A stretch of 64,000 nt of DNA from Bacteroides sp. AN502(2024) (GTDB lineage Bacteria > Bacteroidota > Bacteroidia > Bacteroidales > Bacteroidaceae). The stretch spans positions 62,001-126,000 of the forward strand of contig NZ_JBGFSP010000009.1 in NCBI RefSeq assembly GCF_041227145.1. Reading direction: 5' to 3'. Below the pieces are notes generated by a model. It was not told the DNA's origin. It saw only the letters and a list, made by a program, of their open reading frames with translations, and made no database searches. Positions 6,803 through 16,766 of the stretch are shown piece by piece (position 1 is the stretch's first letter; the number at the start of each line of letters is the position of its first letter). Made by a program: the position numbers and the translations under genes.

Positions 6803-9264
6803 TCCTGGCTAGGTTTCTTAACAGATAAATCAATTGCATCCGCTACTTTCTCATCGGTTAGTGCAATGGCAAATACCTCTTTTATATCGTTTACATAGTA
6901 GAAAGTCAGCCCTTTCAGATAAATGTCCTGAATTTCATCTATGTTCTTTTTGTTTTCGGCGCTCATGATGATTTCTTTGATTCCGGCACGTTTGGCTGCC
7001 AATATCTTCTCCTTGATACCACCTACAGGAAGCACTTTGCCGCGCAGGGTGATTTCTCCCGTCATGGCTATGTTGGCTTTCACTTTTCTTTGAGTCAGGG
7101 CAGAAGCCAATGAAGTGGCCATCGTGATACCTGCTGAAGGACCGTCTTTGGGGATTGCACCTTCAGGAACGTGGATATGGATATTCCAGTTGTCAAAGAT
7201 ATCTTCATTCAGATTCAGGACAGAAGCGTGCGCCTTGATATATTCAAGAGCCAGCATAGCAGATTCTTTCATCACATCTCCCAGGTTTCCGGTCAATGTG
7301 AGACGTCCACCTTTACCACGGCTCAAACTGGTTTCTACAAATAAGATTTCGCCTCCGACAGCTGTCCATGCCAATCCGGTGACTACACCTGCATATTCAT
7401 TTCCTTGATACTTGTCACGTGTATATTCCGGTGCTCCTAAGAAATCATATAAATCTGATGGCTTGATTTCCGTTTTGACGAAATAACCGTCCGTGGCATA
7501 TTGGCGAGCCGATTTGCGAAGAATCTTACCAATCTTCTTTTCCAGCTCCCGAACACCGCTCTCACGGGTATACGACTCGATGATAGCTTCCAATGTATCT
7601 TTAGGAAGCTTAATATCTGTTTTTTTGAGCCCATTGGCTTCCAGTTCTTTAGGTACTAGGTGCTTGCGGGCTATCTCGATTTTCTCTTCTGTGATATATC
7701 CGCTTACTTCAATTAATTCCATACGGTCAAGCAATGGACCGGGAATTGTATTCAGGTTGTTGGCTGTTGCAATAAACAACACCTTTGATAGATCATAGTC
7801 TACATCCAGAAAGTTATCATGGAAAGCGGTATTTTGTTCCGGATCAAGTACTTCCAATAATGCAGAAGAGGGATCTCCCTGGCGGTCGGCACTGACTTTG
7901 TCTATTTCATCTAGGATGAAAACTGGGTTGGATGCACCGGCTTTAATCAAACTTTTAATGATTCGTCCAGGCATAGCACCAATATAGGTTTTACGATGAC
8001 CACGAATTTCAGCTTCATCATGCACACCGCCCAAAGACATACGCACATACTTTCGTTTGAGTGCAGACGCGATGGATTTCCCAAGAGATGTTTTACCTAC
8101 TCCCGGAGGACCATATAAACAAATAATCGGTGATTTCATATCACCTTTCAACTTTAATACAGCTAAATGCTCCAAAATACGTTCTTTTACCTTCTCCAAT
8201 CCGTAATGGTCTTTGTTCAACGTCTTCTCTGCGTTTTTAAGATTCAGATTGTCCGTTGTATACGTATTCCATGGAAGATTGAGCATGGTTTGCAGATAGT
8301 TAAGCTGTACGCTGTAATCCGGAGCCTGAGGGTGAGTGCGTTCCAGTTTAGCCAGCTCTTTCATGAACGTATCTCTGACTTCTGTATTCCAGCGCTTTCT
8401 TTCTGCTCTTTTACGCATTTCTTCTATTTCTTGTTCTTGGCTGCCACCGCCCAATTCATCCTGAATAGTCTTGATTTGCTGTTGCAAGAAGTATTCACGT
8501 TGTTGTTGGTCGATATCTTCACGGGCACGCATTTGAATGGATGCTTTGATTTCTGCCAACTGCACTTCACGGTTCAGAATTTCCAATAAGTGATAAGTGC
8601 GTTCACGCAATGAGTTGATACTTAATAAGTCCATTTTCTCATCTTTCTTGAACGGCAGGTTTGAACAGATGAAATTAATCAGGAACATTGAGTTGTTGAT
8701 ATTTTTAACAGCAAACGCCGAATCCTGATGTATTACATCTGACGATTTGATATACCTCATTGTCAGATCCTTGCAAGTTTCCACCAGAGCTTGGAACTCT
8801 TTGTCGTCTTTGCTTGGAATATCTTCTTCCAAAAGATCAATCTCACCTTTCAGGTACGGATATGTTTCGATAATGCTTTTCAAACTCATACGTTTCATTC
8901 CTTGAAGAATGACAGTCGTTGTTTGATCAGGCATTTCCAATATCCGCACAATTCGCCCTACTGTACCGATATTGTGTAGATCCTCCAATTTCGGTTCTTC
9001 TGTATGTGCCGATCTCTGGCATATTACTGCAATATCTTTATGCTTCTTATCAGCATCGCGTATAAGTTTCAGAGAAGACTTACGACCCACTGTGATCGGT
9101 AAGAATACTCCAGGAAACAATACCATATTACGTAAAGGGAGTACCGGAAGAATTTCACCAGATTTCACATTTACATCAAATGCCTGTTCATCGTTCCCAT
9201 CATAGTCTGTGATTAGCGAAAAGCCGTTATCGCTTCCATCTTCCAATAAATATCTTTCTTTCAT
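6799..9264 (-). CDS. lon: ATP-dependent protease Lon
   Basis: A homohexameric AAA+ serine protease that degrades misfolded and regulatory proteins in the cytoplasm. At 821 aa it is full length. The N-terminal LON substrate-binding domain starts near residue 38 ([15 protein letters not shown]), a coiled coil covers about 225-310, Walker A is GPPGVGKT (385-392) and Walker B is FILDEID (449-455). The protease domain carries the Ser710-Lys753 dyad (DGPSAG and GGIKEK). It heads a minus-strand operon with tgt and the Lpt permease. The promoter region up to 9482 is shared with trmN6; a TAACTTTG -7 element lies at 9315-9322. Confidence 0.97.
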   Translation of the reverse strand: MKERYLLEDGSDNGFSLITDYDGNDEQAFDVNVKSGEILPVLPLRNMVLFPGVFLPITVGRKSSLKLIRDADKKHKDIAVICQRSAHTEEPKLEDLHNIGTVGRIVRILEMPDQTTTVILQGMKRMSLKSIIETYPYLKGEIDLLEEDIPSKDDKEFQALVETCKDLTMRYIKSSDVIHQDSAFAVKNINNSMFLINFICSNLPFKKDEKMDLLSINSLRERTYHLLEILNREVQLAEIKASIQMRAREDIDQQQREYFLQQQIKTIQDELGGGSQEQEIEEMRKRAERKRWNTEVRDTFMKELAKLERTHPQAPDYSVQLNYLQTMLNLPWNTYTTDNLNLKNAEKTLNKDHYGLEKVKERILEHLAVLKLKGDMKSPIICLYGPPGVGKTSLGKSIASALKRKYVRMSLGGVHDEAEIRGHRKTYIGAMPGRIIKSLIKAGASNPVFILDEIDKVSADRQGDPSSALLEVLDPEQNTAFHDNFLDVDYDLSKVLFIATANNLNTIPGPLLDRMELIEVSGYITEEKIEIARKHLVPKELEANGLKKTDIKLPKDTLEAIIESYTRESGVRELEKKIGKILRKSARQYATDGYFVKTEIKPSDLYDFLGAPEYTRDKYQGNEYAGVVTGLAWTAVGGEILFVETSLSRGKGGRLTLTGNLGDVMKESAMLALEYIKAHASVLNLNEDIFDNWNIHIHVPEGAIPKDGPSAGITMATSLASALTQRKVKANIAMTGEITLRGKVLPVGGIKEKILAAKRAGIKEIIMSAENKKNIDEIQDIYLKGLTFYYVNDIKEVFAIALTDEKVADAIDLSVKKPSQE

Positions 9265-9314
9265 CTTTTCGTTTTAATTTAGTTTATGCCATACTGATAT
9301 GCATAAATCGTTTG

Positions 9315-9322
9315 CAAAGTTA
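9315..9322 (-). promoter_or_regulatory. Candidate -7 element of the lon operon
   Basis: Reverse complement TAACTTTG fits TAnnTTTG. It lies 51 bases upstream of the lon ATG in the divergent lon/trmN6 spacer. No exact -33 TTTG is visible at the expected distance. Confidence 0.4.
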
Positions 9323-9482
9323 ATTGATTCTCTCTAATAATAAAGCACTGCGTTGAATAAAAACACAAAAACAATGCCAAAATATCGGCTTGTAAAGGGA
9401 ATATTCCATAATTATTATTTATTTTTGGCGATTTACAATAAAAATAATAGTATAAAAGGGCTTTAAGATAAACGGATAAAAA

Positions 9483-10193
9483 ATGTCGAATCCTTATTTT
9501 CGGTTTAAGCAATTTACGATATGGCATGATAAATGTGCCATGAAAGTCGGTACGGATGGGGTACTTCTAGGTGCTTGGACTCCCGTTGAGAGTGCGTGCA
9601 GCATTTTGGATATTGGAACGGGGACGGGATTGGTGGCTTTAATGTTGGCACAACGCAGTTTGCCGGATGCAACTATTGTAGCGTTGGAAATAGACGAGGT
9701 GGCTGTAGGACAAGCCAGAGAAAATGTCATTCGTTCTCCCTGGAAGGAGAGGGTAGAGGTGGTACAGGTTGATTTTAAGAAATATAGGTCTTCGTATAAA
9801 TTCGATGTGATTGTTTCTAATCCCCCTTATTTTGTCGATTCGTTGGAATGTCCGGACCGTCAGAGAGCCGCGGCTCGTCATAATAAATCTTTGACTTATG
9901 AAGATTTGTTAGAAGGGGTAAGCAAGTTATTGGCGGAAGACGGATTTTTTACGGTGGTGATTCCGGCAGATGTAGCTGAACGGGTAAAAAAGATAGCTTC
10001 TATAAAGAAATTATATGCGGTCCGTCAATTGAATGTAATCACTAAACCCGGCGGTATTCCGAAACGTGTTTTGATTACTTTTTCTTTTTCTAATCAAGAG
10101 TGTATTGTAGAAGAACTATTGACAGAACTGAATCGCCATCAGTATAGTGAGGAATATATGACGCTAACTCGGGATTATTATTTAAACATGTAA
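9483..10193 (+). CDS. trmN6: tRNA1(Val) adenine-37 N6-methyltransferase (YfiC/TrmN6 type)
   Basis: An S-adenosylmethionine-dependent methyltransferase of 236 aa with a Rossmann fold: motif I DIGTGTG (43-49), acidic ribose-binding Glu69 (VALEID) and the N6-adenine signature NPPY (113-116). The family modifies A37 of tRNA-Val in E. coli; the exact tRNA target here is inferred from family membership. It is divergent from lon and followed within 130 bp by two tRNA-Pro genes on the opposite strand. The start is chosen at the ATG at 9483 because the conserved PYFRFKQF segment follows at once. Confidence 0.88.
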   Translation: MSNPYFRFKQFTIWHDKCAMKVGTDGVLLGAWTPVESACSILDIGTGTGLVALMLAQRSLPDATIVALEIDEVAVGQARENVIRSPWKERVEVVQVDFKKYRSSYKFDVIVSNPPYFVDSLECPDRQRAAARHNKSLTYEDLLEGVSKLLAEDGFFTVVIPADVAERVKKIASIKKLYAVRQLNVITKPGGIPKRVLITFSFSNQECIVEELLTELNRHQYSEEYMTLTRDYYLNM

Positions 10194-10310
10194 AAAGAGT
10201 TACACTCACTGTCGGAAATACATACAGTCGTTCTTTATTATCTTGTATAAAAAAAGCCCATACAAACTGTACAGACTTTATACTATGAATCTTTAACTGA
10301 TTTCTTTTTG

Positions 10311-10385
10311 TCGGGGTAGCGGGATTCGAACCCACGACCCCCTGCTCCCAAAGCAGGTGCGCTAACCGGACTGCGCTACACCCCG
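10311..10385 (-). tRNA. tRNA-Pro (anticodon UGG), copy 1
   Basis: The reverse complement folds as a cloverleaf: acceptor CGGGGTG/TACCCCG with discriminator A, T-loop GGTTCGAATCC, and anticodon loop CTTTGGGAG giving UGG (proline). CCA is not encoded. It is identical over the mature sequence to the next copy 30 bp away. Confidence 0.95.
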
Positions 10386-10418
10386 AAAACTTTGAACTTA
10401 ATAACCTTCTTTTTGTAG

Positions 10419-10493
10419 TCGGGGTAGCGGGATTCGAACCCACGACCCCCTGCTCCCAAAGCAGGTGCGCTAACCGGACTGCGCTACACCCCG
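10419..10493 (-). tRNA. tRNA-Pro (anticodon UGG), copy 2
   Basis: The same 75-nt sequence as the neighbouring copy, with anticodon UGG and no encoded CCA. On the minus strand this copy is transcribed first. The tandem identical pair probably arose by local duplication and may be one transcript. Confidence 0.95.
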
Positions 10494-10580
10494 AAAACTT
10501 GGGGGTTATTATTCCAAAATCGGTGCAAAGATAGGGAGTATTTTTTAATTAACAATAGCGAAGCGGGTGTTTTTTATTTT

Positions 10581-10775
10581 TTATTTTTCAAGACCTTGAA
10601 TCTCATTACTTTGTAGCCTCACTTTTTTCTTGGCAGAGATTAGAAGCATCATGGGAGACCGTAGTTCATTTTTCATGCTCAGAATAGTATCCAACAACTT
10701 TTCGTTGAACTGTAGTCCTATAAGTCCGAATGTCCCAAATCCGGTTTGAAGAAGTCTATTTATAGAGGTAGCCAA
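10581..10775 (-). CDS. Small hypothetical ORF, doubtful
   Basis: An open frame of 64 codons between the tRNA-Pro pair and a MITE. The predicted peptide has no motif I recognise, no clear signal peptide and no membrane segment. The start codon sits only a few bases from the MITE end, so any promoter would have to lie in the repeat. It may be the truncated end of a gene cut by the MITE insertion, or not a gene at all. Confidence 0.25.
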   Translation of the reverse strand: MATSINRLLQTGFGTFGLIGLQFNEKLLDTILSMKNELRSPMMLLISAKKKVRLQSNEIQGLEK

Positions 10776-10778
10776 GTA

Positions 10779-10882
10779 AAAGAGGGTGTGTCAAAATTCC
10801 CTTTTTGAAGAAATGGCCCCTGCTATAGCTATCTGTGGCAGGGGTAAATCTTTATATTCAGGCATTATGACACACCCTCTTT
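10779..10882. mobile_element. MITE-like repeat, family 2
   Basis: A 104-bp non-coding element with terminal inverted repeats: AAAGAGGGTGTGTCA at the left and the same sequence inverted at the right, continuing AAT.CC inward. The centre holds a hairpin, CCCCTGC/GCAGGGG (7 bp). No gene fits inside. It lies 88 bp downstream of the spt stop codon, so it may end that transcript. The same terminal repeats bound the nested element at 52709-52878. Confidence 0.7.
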
Positions 10883-10969
10883 GCTTATTAAATTATCGAC
10901 TATCGTTTCTTACTTAAGAAATGTTTACTCCATTATTTATTCATGCAAATACATGAAATCACCTTTGGA

Positions 10970-12154
10970 TTATAAAATATCCAGTGTTTTAAACGCTTTA
11001 ACCAGCTTTTCTACAGCGCGGTCAATCTGATCTTTTGTATGAGTAGCCATTAATGCCACACGTACCAACGTATCTTGCGGTGCACATGCCGGAGGAATAA
11101 CCGGATTAATAAATACACCCTCATCGAAAGCTAATTTAGTGACCATGAATGTTTTTTCTGTGTCACGTACATATAGAGGGATGATAGGTGATTCTGTGGC
11201 ACCAATTTCAAAACCTGCTTCGCGGAAACGTTTCAATGCATAATTGGTGACTTCCCATAACGCTTCAAGTCTTTCCGGTTCATTCTGGATGATGTGAAGA
11301 GCTTCAAGAGCAGATGCAGTAGCAGCCGGAGTGTTGGATGCACTGAAGATATAAGTACGTGCGTTGTGACGCAGCCAGTTGATAATAGAAAAATCAGCAG
11401 CGATGAATCCACCGATAGAAGCCAGCGATTTACTGAAAGTACCCATAATCAAGTCAATTTCGTGAGTCAGGCCGAAATGGTCGCAAACACCACGTCCTTG
11501 TTTCCCGAATACTCCCAATCCATGAGCTTCGTCTACCATGATAGTAGCGTTGTATTTATGTTTCAAACGTACGATTTCGGGCAAGTTTGCCAGATCACCT
11601 TCCATAGAGAACACACCGTCTACTATGATGAGCTTCACTGAATCCGGGTTACACTTTTGAAGTTGCTTTTCCAGATCCGCCATATCGTTATGCTTATATT
11701 TCAACTGTTGAGAGAAAGAGAGGCGACGACCATCTACGATAGATGCGTGGTCGCGGTCATCACAGATGATATAATCGTTGCGATCAGTCAAAGCAGGAAT
11801 AACACCGGAATTCACTGTGAAACCGGTTGAGAAGCAGAGCGCTTCATCTTTGCCTACAAAGGCTGCCAGTTCTTTTTCCAACTGAACGTGCAGGTCAAGT
11901 GTGCCATTCAGGAAGCGCGAGCCTGCGCATCCGGAACCATATTTATGCATGGCCTTGACACCTGCTTCAATCACTCTTTCATCTCCCGTAAGGCCAGTGT
12001 ATGCATTGGAACCGAACATCAACACTTTGTGTCCGCCCATTTCTACCTCTGTTCCCTGTTTTCCTTCTATCTCACGGAAATATGGGTAAACGCCCTGTGC
12101 CATAAACTTTTGTGGCAGGTCGTATTTAGCTAACTTCTCTTGTAATAATCCCAT
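10970..12154 (-). CDS. spt: Serine palmitoyltransferase (sphingolipid synthesis)
   Basis: A PLP-dependent alpha-oxoamine synthase of 394 aa that condenses serine with a fatty acyl-CoA (or acyl-ACP) to 3-ketosphinganine, the first step of Bacteroides sphingolipid synthesis. The PLP lysine is Lys242 in TFSKSLAS; DEAHGLG (208-214) supplies the aspartate that contacts the PLP ring nitrogen; GSGCAGSRFLNGT (73-85) is the typical substrate region. The same family includes KBL, BioF and HemA, but the sequence fits the soluble Bacteroides SPT, and the divergent lipid kinase gene supports a lipid role. A TATCTTTG -7 element lies at 12241-12248 on the minus strand. Confidence 0.88.
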   Translation of the reverse strand: MGLLQEKLAKYDLPQKFMAQGVYPYFREIEGKQGTEVEMGGHKVLMFGSNAYTGLTGDERVIEAGVKAMHKYGSGCAGSRFLNGTLDLHVQLEKELAAFVGKDEALCFSTGFTVNSGVIPALTDRNDYIICDDRDHASIVDGRRLSFSQQLKYKHNDMADLEKQLQKCNPDSVKLIIVDGVFSMEGDLANLPEIVRLKHKYNATIMVDEAHGLGVFGKQGRGVCDHFGLTHEIDLIMGTFSKSLASIGGFIAADFSIINWLRHNARTYIFSASNTPAATASALEALHIIQNEPERLEALWEVTNYALKRFREAGFEIGATESPIIPLYVRDTEKTFMVTKLAFDEGVFINPVIPPACAPQDTLVRVALMATHTKDQIDRAVEKLVKAFKTLDIL

Positions 12155-12240
12155 TAATTATAAATTATTATACTCATAATCAGATTGTTCGTTGACAATC
12201 TAATCCTTCATTATCTTAATAAGTATTTAAAAACAGGGGA

Positions 12241-12248
12241 CAAAGATA
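12241..12248 (-). promoter_or_regulatory. Candidate -7 element for spt
   Basis: Reverse complement TATCTTTG matches TAnnTTTG and lies 87 bases upstream of the spt ATG, in a spacer shared with the divergent lipid kinase gene. Confidence 0.45.
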
Positions 12249-12344
12249 ACAAAATTTGCTTTTATATGTTCTTTGTTAAGGGAAAAAAGTTGCTCGCATG
12301 TGATTAGAAACTTCATAATAGATTAAAATTTAAGATAATTATAT

Positions 12345-12352
12345 TACTTTTG
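12345..12352 (+). promoter_or_regulatory. -7 promoter element of the lipid kinase gene
   Basis: TACTTTTG matches TAnnTTTG. Transcription would start near 12360. This excludes the TTG at 12350 as a start codon, because it lies inside the promoter; the ATG at 12377 is the better choice. Confidence 0.6.
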
Positions 12353-12376
12353 TCGCTTACAATCGACAAGAATAGC

Positions 12377-13402
12377 ATGAACAAAAGGATGAAAAAAATA
12401 AAATTCGTCGTCAACCCTATTTCAGGAACACAAGGCAAAGAGTTGATTCTTAGCTTGTTGGATAAAAAAATGGACAAGACGAGATACTCTTGGGAAGTAG
12501 TGTATACAGAAAGAGCTGGTCATGCAGTAGAAATTGCCGCCCAAGCTGCCGAAGAGAAAACAGATATAGTAGTGGCTATCGGTGGGGACGGGACAATCAA
12601 TGAAATAGCTCGTTCATTGGTGCACACTGATACTGCATTGGGAATTATTCCTTGTGGTTCGGGCAATGGACTGGCGAGACATCTGCATATACCTATGGAG
12701 CCGAAGAGGGCATTGGAAGTGCTGAACGAAGGTTGCATGGATGTTATAGATTATGGTAAGATTAACGGGGCGGATTTTTTCTGTACGTGTGGAGTAGGAT
12801 TCGATGCTTTTGTGAGTCTGAAGTTTGCGAATGCTGGTAAACGTGGGTTATTAACTTATTTGGAAAAGACCCTACAAGAGAGTCTTAAATATGAGCCGGA
12901 AACGTATGAACTGGAAACGGAAAACGGAGTTTCCAAGTATAAAGCTTTCCTTATTGCCTGCGGAAATGCGTCGCAATATGGGAATAATGCTTATATCGCA
13001 CCACAGGCTACCCTGACGGATGGTCTGCTGGATGTGACCATTCTCGAACCCTTCACGGTATTGGACGTTCCTTCACTGGCTTTCCAGTTGTTCAATAAAA
13101 CAATCGACCAGAATAGCCGTATCAAGACTTTCCGTTGCAAGAAATTATGCATCCGCCGGACTACTCCCGGAGTTGTACATTTTGACGGTGACCCCATGGA
13201 AACTGATGCTGATGTGAATATTGAATTGATTCAAAGAGGGCTGCGCGTGGTGGTACCACAAGCATCGGAAAAGGATATGCCCCATGTACTCCAAAGAGCG
13301 CAGGAGTATATGAATGGCATCAAATTGATGAATGAAGTCATTGTCGACAACATAACAGAAAGAAATAAGAAAATACTGCAAAAGTTGACAAAGAAAGTCT
13401 GA
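12377..13402 (+). CDS. Diacylglycerol/sphingosine kinase-like lipid kinase
   Basis: A 341-aa protein of the DAGK_cat (YegS/BmrU/sphingosine kinase) fold. It opens with KIKFVVNPISGTQGK, followed by the nucleotide-binding GGDGT (about residues 69-73) and PCGSGNGLARHL, all typical of lipid kinases that phosphorylate a lipid hydroxyl. The open frame extends upstream to a TTG at 12350, but that codon lies in the -7 promoter element, so I choose ATG 12377 (ATG 12389 is also possible). It is divergent from serine palmitoyltransferase. This makes a sphingoid base, ceramide or diacylglycerol substrate plausible, but the sequence alone does not decide. Confidence 0.82.
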   Translation: MNKRMKKIKFVVNPISGTQGKELILSLLDKKMDKTRYSWEVVYTERAGHAVEIAAQAAEEKTDIVVAIGGDGTINEIARSLVHTDTALGIIPCGSGNGLARHLHIPMEPKRALEVLNEGCMDVIDYGKINGADFFCTCGVGFDAFVSLKFANAGKRGLLTYLEKTLQESLKYEPETYELETENGVSKYKAFLIACGNASQYGNNAYIAPQATLTDGLLDVTILEPFTVLDVPSLAFQLFNKTIDQNSRIKTFRCKKLCIRRTTPGVVHFDGDPMETDADVNIELIQRGLRVVVPQASEKDMPHVLQRAQEYMNGIKLMNEVIVDNITERNKKILQKLTKKV

Positions 13403-13512
13403 TAAAATAACGGATTACTGACAACGAATTACAAATTATTGCGTATTTTTGCACAGTTTTGATTCAATCAAAATAAAAACGCGAGTGATAATCGTTTAAA
13501 TTAAAAATATAT

Positions 13513-15276
13513 ATGTTCAGAACGCACACATGTGGAGAACTAAGAATCTCTGATGTAAATAAGCAAGTTACGCTGTCCGGATGGGTACAGCGAAGCCGTA
13601 AAATGGGAGGAATGACTTTTATCGACCTCCGCGACCGTTACGGAATTACCCAGTTGGTATTTAACGAAGAAATTAATGCTGAACTCTGTGAACGTGCTAA
13701 CAAATTGGGACGTGAGTTCGTCATCCAAGCGACAGGAACGGTTAATGAACGTTTCAGCAAGAATGCAAACATTCCTACCGGAGACATTGAAATCATTGTT
13801 TCCGAACTGAACGTACTAAATACAGCAATGACTCCTCCGTTCACCATTGAAGATAATACAGATGGTGGAGACGATATTCGCATGAAATATCGTTATCTGG
13901 ATTTACGTCGTAATGCTGTCCGCTCTAATCTGGAGCTGCGTCATAAAATGACGATTGAGGTTCGCAAATATCTGGATAGTCTGGCCTTCATCGAAGTGGA
14001 AACACCTGTTTTAATCGGTTCTACTCCTGAAGGCGCACGCGACTTCGTGGTGCCGTCACGTATGAATCCGGGACAGTTTTACGCACTTCCGCAATCTCCG
14101 CAGACTTTGAAGCAGTTGTTGATGGTTTCCGGTTTCGACCGTTACTTCCAGATTGCGAAATGTTTTCGTGACGAGGACTTGCGTGCCGACCGTCAGCCGG
14201 AATTTACGCAAATAGACTGCGAAATGAGCTTCGTCGAACAGGAAGATGTCATTACGACTTTCGAAGGAATGGCCAAACATTTGTTCAAGACACTTCGTGG
14301 TGTGGAACTGACCGAACCGTTCCAACGCATGTCTTGGGCGGATGCCATGAAATATTATGGTAGTGACAAGCCGGATTTGCGTTTCGGCATGAAATTCGTG
14401 GAACTGATGGGTATTATGAAAGGTCACGGATTCTCTGTATTTGATAATGCTACTTATATAGGTGGAATCTGTGCCGAAGGTGCGGCAACCTACACTCGTA
14501 AACAGCTGGATGCATTGACCGAATTCGTAAAGAAACCGCAAATCGGTGCAAAAGGTATGGTGTATGCCCGTATAGAAGCTGACGGAACTGTAAAATCAAG
14601 CGTAGATAAATTCTATACACAGGAAGTGCTTCAGCAAATGAAAGAGGCATTCGGTGCTAAACCGGGCGACTTGATTCTGATCCTGTCTGGCGATGATGTG
14701 ATGAAAACACGTAAACAACTTTGTGAACTTCGTCTGGAAATGGGCGCCCAACTGGGACTGCGTGATAAGAATAAGTTTGCTTGCCTTTGGGTAATCGATT
14801 TCCCGATGTTCGAATGGAGTGAAGAGGAAGGTCGTCTGATGGCTATGCATCATCCGTTTACACACCCGAAGGAAGAAGATATTCCGATGTTGGATACAGA
14901 TCCGGCAGCTGTGCGTGCAGATGCATACGATATGGTAATCAACGGTGTGGAAGTAGGTGGTGGATCTATACGTATCCACGATGCGAAATTACAGGCGAAG
15001 ATGTTCGAGATTCTTGGATTTACTCCGGAAAAGGCAGAGGCACAGTTCGGCTTCCTGATGAATGCCTTTAAGTATGGTGCACCTCCTCATGGCGGTTTGG
15101 CATACGGACTTGACCGTTGGGTATCTTTGTTTGCAGGGTTGGATTCTATACGTGACTGCATTGCATTCCCGAAAAACAATTCCGGACGTGATGTGATGCT
15201 GGACGCACCGTCTGCAATCGATCAGACTCAACTTGATGAATTGAAGTTGATCGTTGATCTGAAAGAGGGCGAGTGA
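13513..15276 (+). CDS. aspS: Aspartyl-tRNA synthetase
   Basis: A class II synthetase of 587 aa charging tRNA-Asp. The N-terminal OB fold binds the anticodon ([22 protein letters not shown] region, about 22-45). Class II motif 2 is [20 protein letters not shown] (about 217-236), a bacterial GAD-type insertion spans about 290-420, and motif 3 is [10 protein letters not shown] near residue 530. It ends in a 4-bp overlap with the GtrA gene. Discriminating versus non-discriminating type cannot be settled here. Confidence 0.97.
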   Translation: MFRTHTCGELRISDVNKQVTLSGWVQRSRKMGGMTFIDLRDRYGITQLVFNEEINAELCERANKLGREFVIQATGTVNERFSKNANIPTGDIEIIVSELNVLNTAMTPPFTIEDNTDGGDDIRMKYRYLDLRRNAVRSNLELRHKMTIEVRKYLDSLAFIEVETPVLIGSTPEGARDFVVPSRMNPGQFYALPQSPQTLKQLLMVSGFDRYFQIAKCFRDEDLRADRQPEFTQIDCEMSFVEQEDVITTFEGMAKHLFKTLRGVELTEPFQRMSWADAMKYYGSDKPDLRFGMKFVELMGIMKGHGFSVFDNATYIGGICAEGAATYTRKQLDALTEFVKKPQIGAKGMVYARIEADGTVKSSVDKFYTQEVLQQMKEAFGAKPGDLILILSGDDVMKTRKQLCELRLEMGAQLGLRDKNKFACLWVIDFPMFEWSEEEGRLMAMHHPFTHPKEEDIPMLDTDPAAVRADAYDMVINGVEVGGGSIRIHDAKLQAKMFEILGFTPEKAEAQFGFLMNAFKYGAPPHGGLAYGLDRWVSLFAGLDSIRDCIAFPKNNSGRDVMLDAPSAIDQTQLDELKLIVDLKEGE

Positions 15277-15662
15277 AAGAATCCGTACGCATATTCCGTT
15301 TTATAGTCATCGGTACAATGAACGCCTTAATTATGGCGTTGGTTGTGTGGTTGATGATGAAAGAAATGTCATTCGACGGTGACTATATGGTGGCTAATAT
15401 AACGGCGTATCTGATAGCTCAAATTCATAACTTTATTTGGTGTAAATACTGGATATTCCCTGTAGAAAATAAAAAGAATAGCATCTGTAAACAGATCTTG
15501 CTCTTTTGTTTTGCTTTTGCCATAGCTTACACCGCACAGTTCTTATTTCTTGTCTTATTGGTAGAAGGACTGGACGTGAATGAATATCTGGCTCAATTCC
15601 TGGGATTGTTTATTTATGGAGGAGCGAATTTCCTAGCCAACAAGAAAATAACGTTTCAATGA
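15273..15662 (+). CDS. GtrA-family membrane protein
   Basis: A 129-aa integral membrane protein with four predicted transmembrane segments (about 8-27, 35-55, 72-92 and 100-120). The GtrA family contains small putative flippases for polyprenyl-linked sugars, often tied to cell-surface polysaccharide synthesis. It starts with GTG inside the last codons of aspS (4-bp overlap), so translation is coupled to aspS. The link with aspS looks like position rather than function. A MITE begins 19 bp after the stop. Confidence 0.8.
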   Translation: MKESVRIFRFIVIGTMNALIMALVVWLMMKEMSFDGDYMVANITAYLIAQIHNFIWCKYWIFPVENKKNSICKQILLFCFAFAIAYTAQFLFLVLLVEGLDVNEYLAQFLGLFIYGGANFLANKKITFQ

Positions 15663-15680
15663 AATAATATTCATATATTG

Positions 15681-15784
15681 AAAGAGGCTGTCTAACAAGT
15701 CCTATTTTAACGATTTTACCCCTGCCAGGATATGCTTTGGCAGGGGTGACTTCTAATTATTGAGACCTGTTAGACAGTCTCTTT
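15681..15784. mobile_element. MITE-like repeat, family 1, copy 1
   Basis: A 104-bp element with terminal inverted repeats AAAGAGGCTGTCTAACA.GTC (right copy slightly diverged) and a central perfect 10-bp hairpin ACCCCTGCCA/TGGCAGGGGT. No coding capacity. Close copies at 26587-26683 and 52746-52842. It lies just after the aspS-gtrA stop and could serve as that operon's terminator. Confidence 0.75.
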
Positions 15785-15847
15785 TTCTTTATTATATAAA
15801 CTTTATATAGTAAACTTAATGTGGTAAATTCCACGCAATAGCAAGCT

Positions 15848-16732
15848 TTAATTCAGAAAGCGTTTGGTAAGTCCATCGTACTCGTCAATCCGGCGATCAC
15901 GGAGGAACGGCCACCAACGGCGTACATTTTCCGAGCGTTCCATATCTATTTCCACTACTATATTTTCCGGATGATCGTTTCCGGCTTGTGCCAGGAATTC
16001 TCCTTGTGATCCTGCTACGAAGCTGTTTCCCCAAAACATAATGCCGTTTGTCTGTCCGGAAGGATCGGGCTCGTGTCCTACTCGGTTGACGGAGATGACA
16101 GGAAGACCATTGGCAACGGCATGGGCGCGTTGCGAGATAATCCAGGCGTTGAGTTGGCGGGCTTTTTCATCGTCTGTGTCACTGCTTTCCCAGCCGATGG
16201 CGGTAGGATAAATTAAAAGTTCCGCACCTTTCAGTGCCATCAGGCGGGCAGCTTCCGGATACCATTGATCCCAGCATACCAGTACTCCCAACTTTCCTAA
16301 AGAGGTTTGAATAGGTTCAAAACCGATGTCTCCGGGAGTGAAATAGAATTTCTCGTAGTAAGCCGGATCATCGGGAATGTGCATTTTCCGGTATTTTCCT
16401 GCAATGCTTCCGTCGCGGTCGAACACAACGGCGGTGTTGTGATATAGTCCGGGAGCACGTTTCTCAAAAAGAGAGGTGACAAGGACTACTCTATTGGCGG
16501 CCGCCAACTCAGAATAAAAGCCTGTAGATGGTCCGGGAATAGGTTCAGCCAGATCAAACAGGTTGGTGTTTTCTGTTTGGCAGAAATAAAGTGAATTGTG
16601 TAGCTCTTGAAGCACAATCAGCTGCGCACCGTGAGCAGCGCAAGCCTCTATACTCTTTGCGAGGTTCATCAGGTTGACCCGAATATCTGCGGTATTGGAT
16701 TGTTGGATGATTCCGACTTTTATCTTTCTCAT
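15848..16732 (-). CDS. aguB: N-carbamoylputrescine amidohydrolase
   Basis: A nitrilase-superfamily enzyme of 294 aa that hydrolyses N-carbamoylputrescine to putrescine, CO2 and ammonia. The catalytic triad is visible: Glu43 (VLQELHN), Lys116 (GKYRKMHIP) and Cys153 (LVCWDQWYPE). It lies 34 bp downstream of aguA on the same strand, so the two form the last two steps of the agmatine route to putrescine, which in Bacteroides feeds spermidine synthesis. Length and motifs are normal. Confidence 0.93.
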   Translation of the reverse strand: MRKIKVGIIQQSNTADIRVNLMNLAKSIEACAAHGAQLIVLQELHNSLYFCQTENTNLFDLAEPIPGPSTGFYSELAAANRVVLVTSLFEKRAPGLYHNTAVVFDRDGSIAGKYRKMHIPDDPAYYEKFYFTPGDIGFEPIQTSLGKLGVLVCWDQWYPEAARLMALKGAELLIYPTAIGWESSDTDDEKARQLNAWIISQRAHAVANGLPVISVNRVGHEPDPSGQTNGIMFWGNSFVAGSQGEFLAQAGNDHPENIVVEIDMERSENVRRWWPFLRDRRIDEYDGLTKRFLN

Positions 16733-16766
16733 GATAAATAATTACTTGATTGATTCATTCGTTCAT

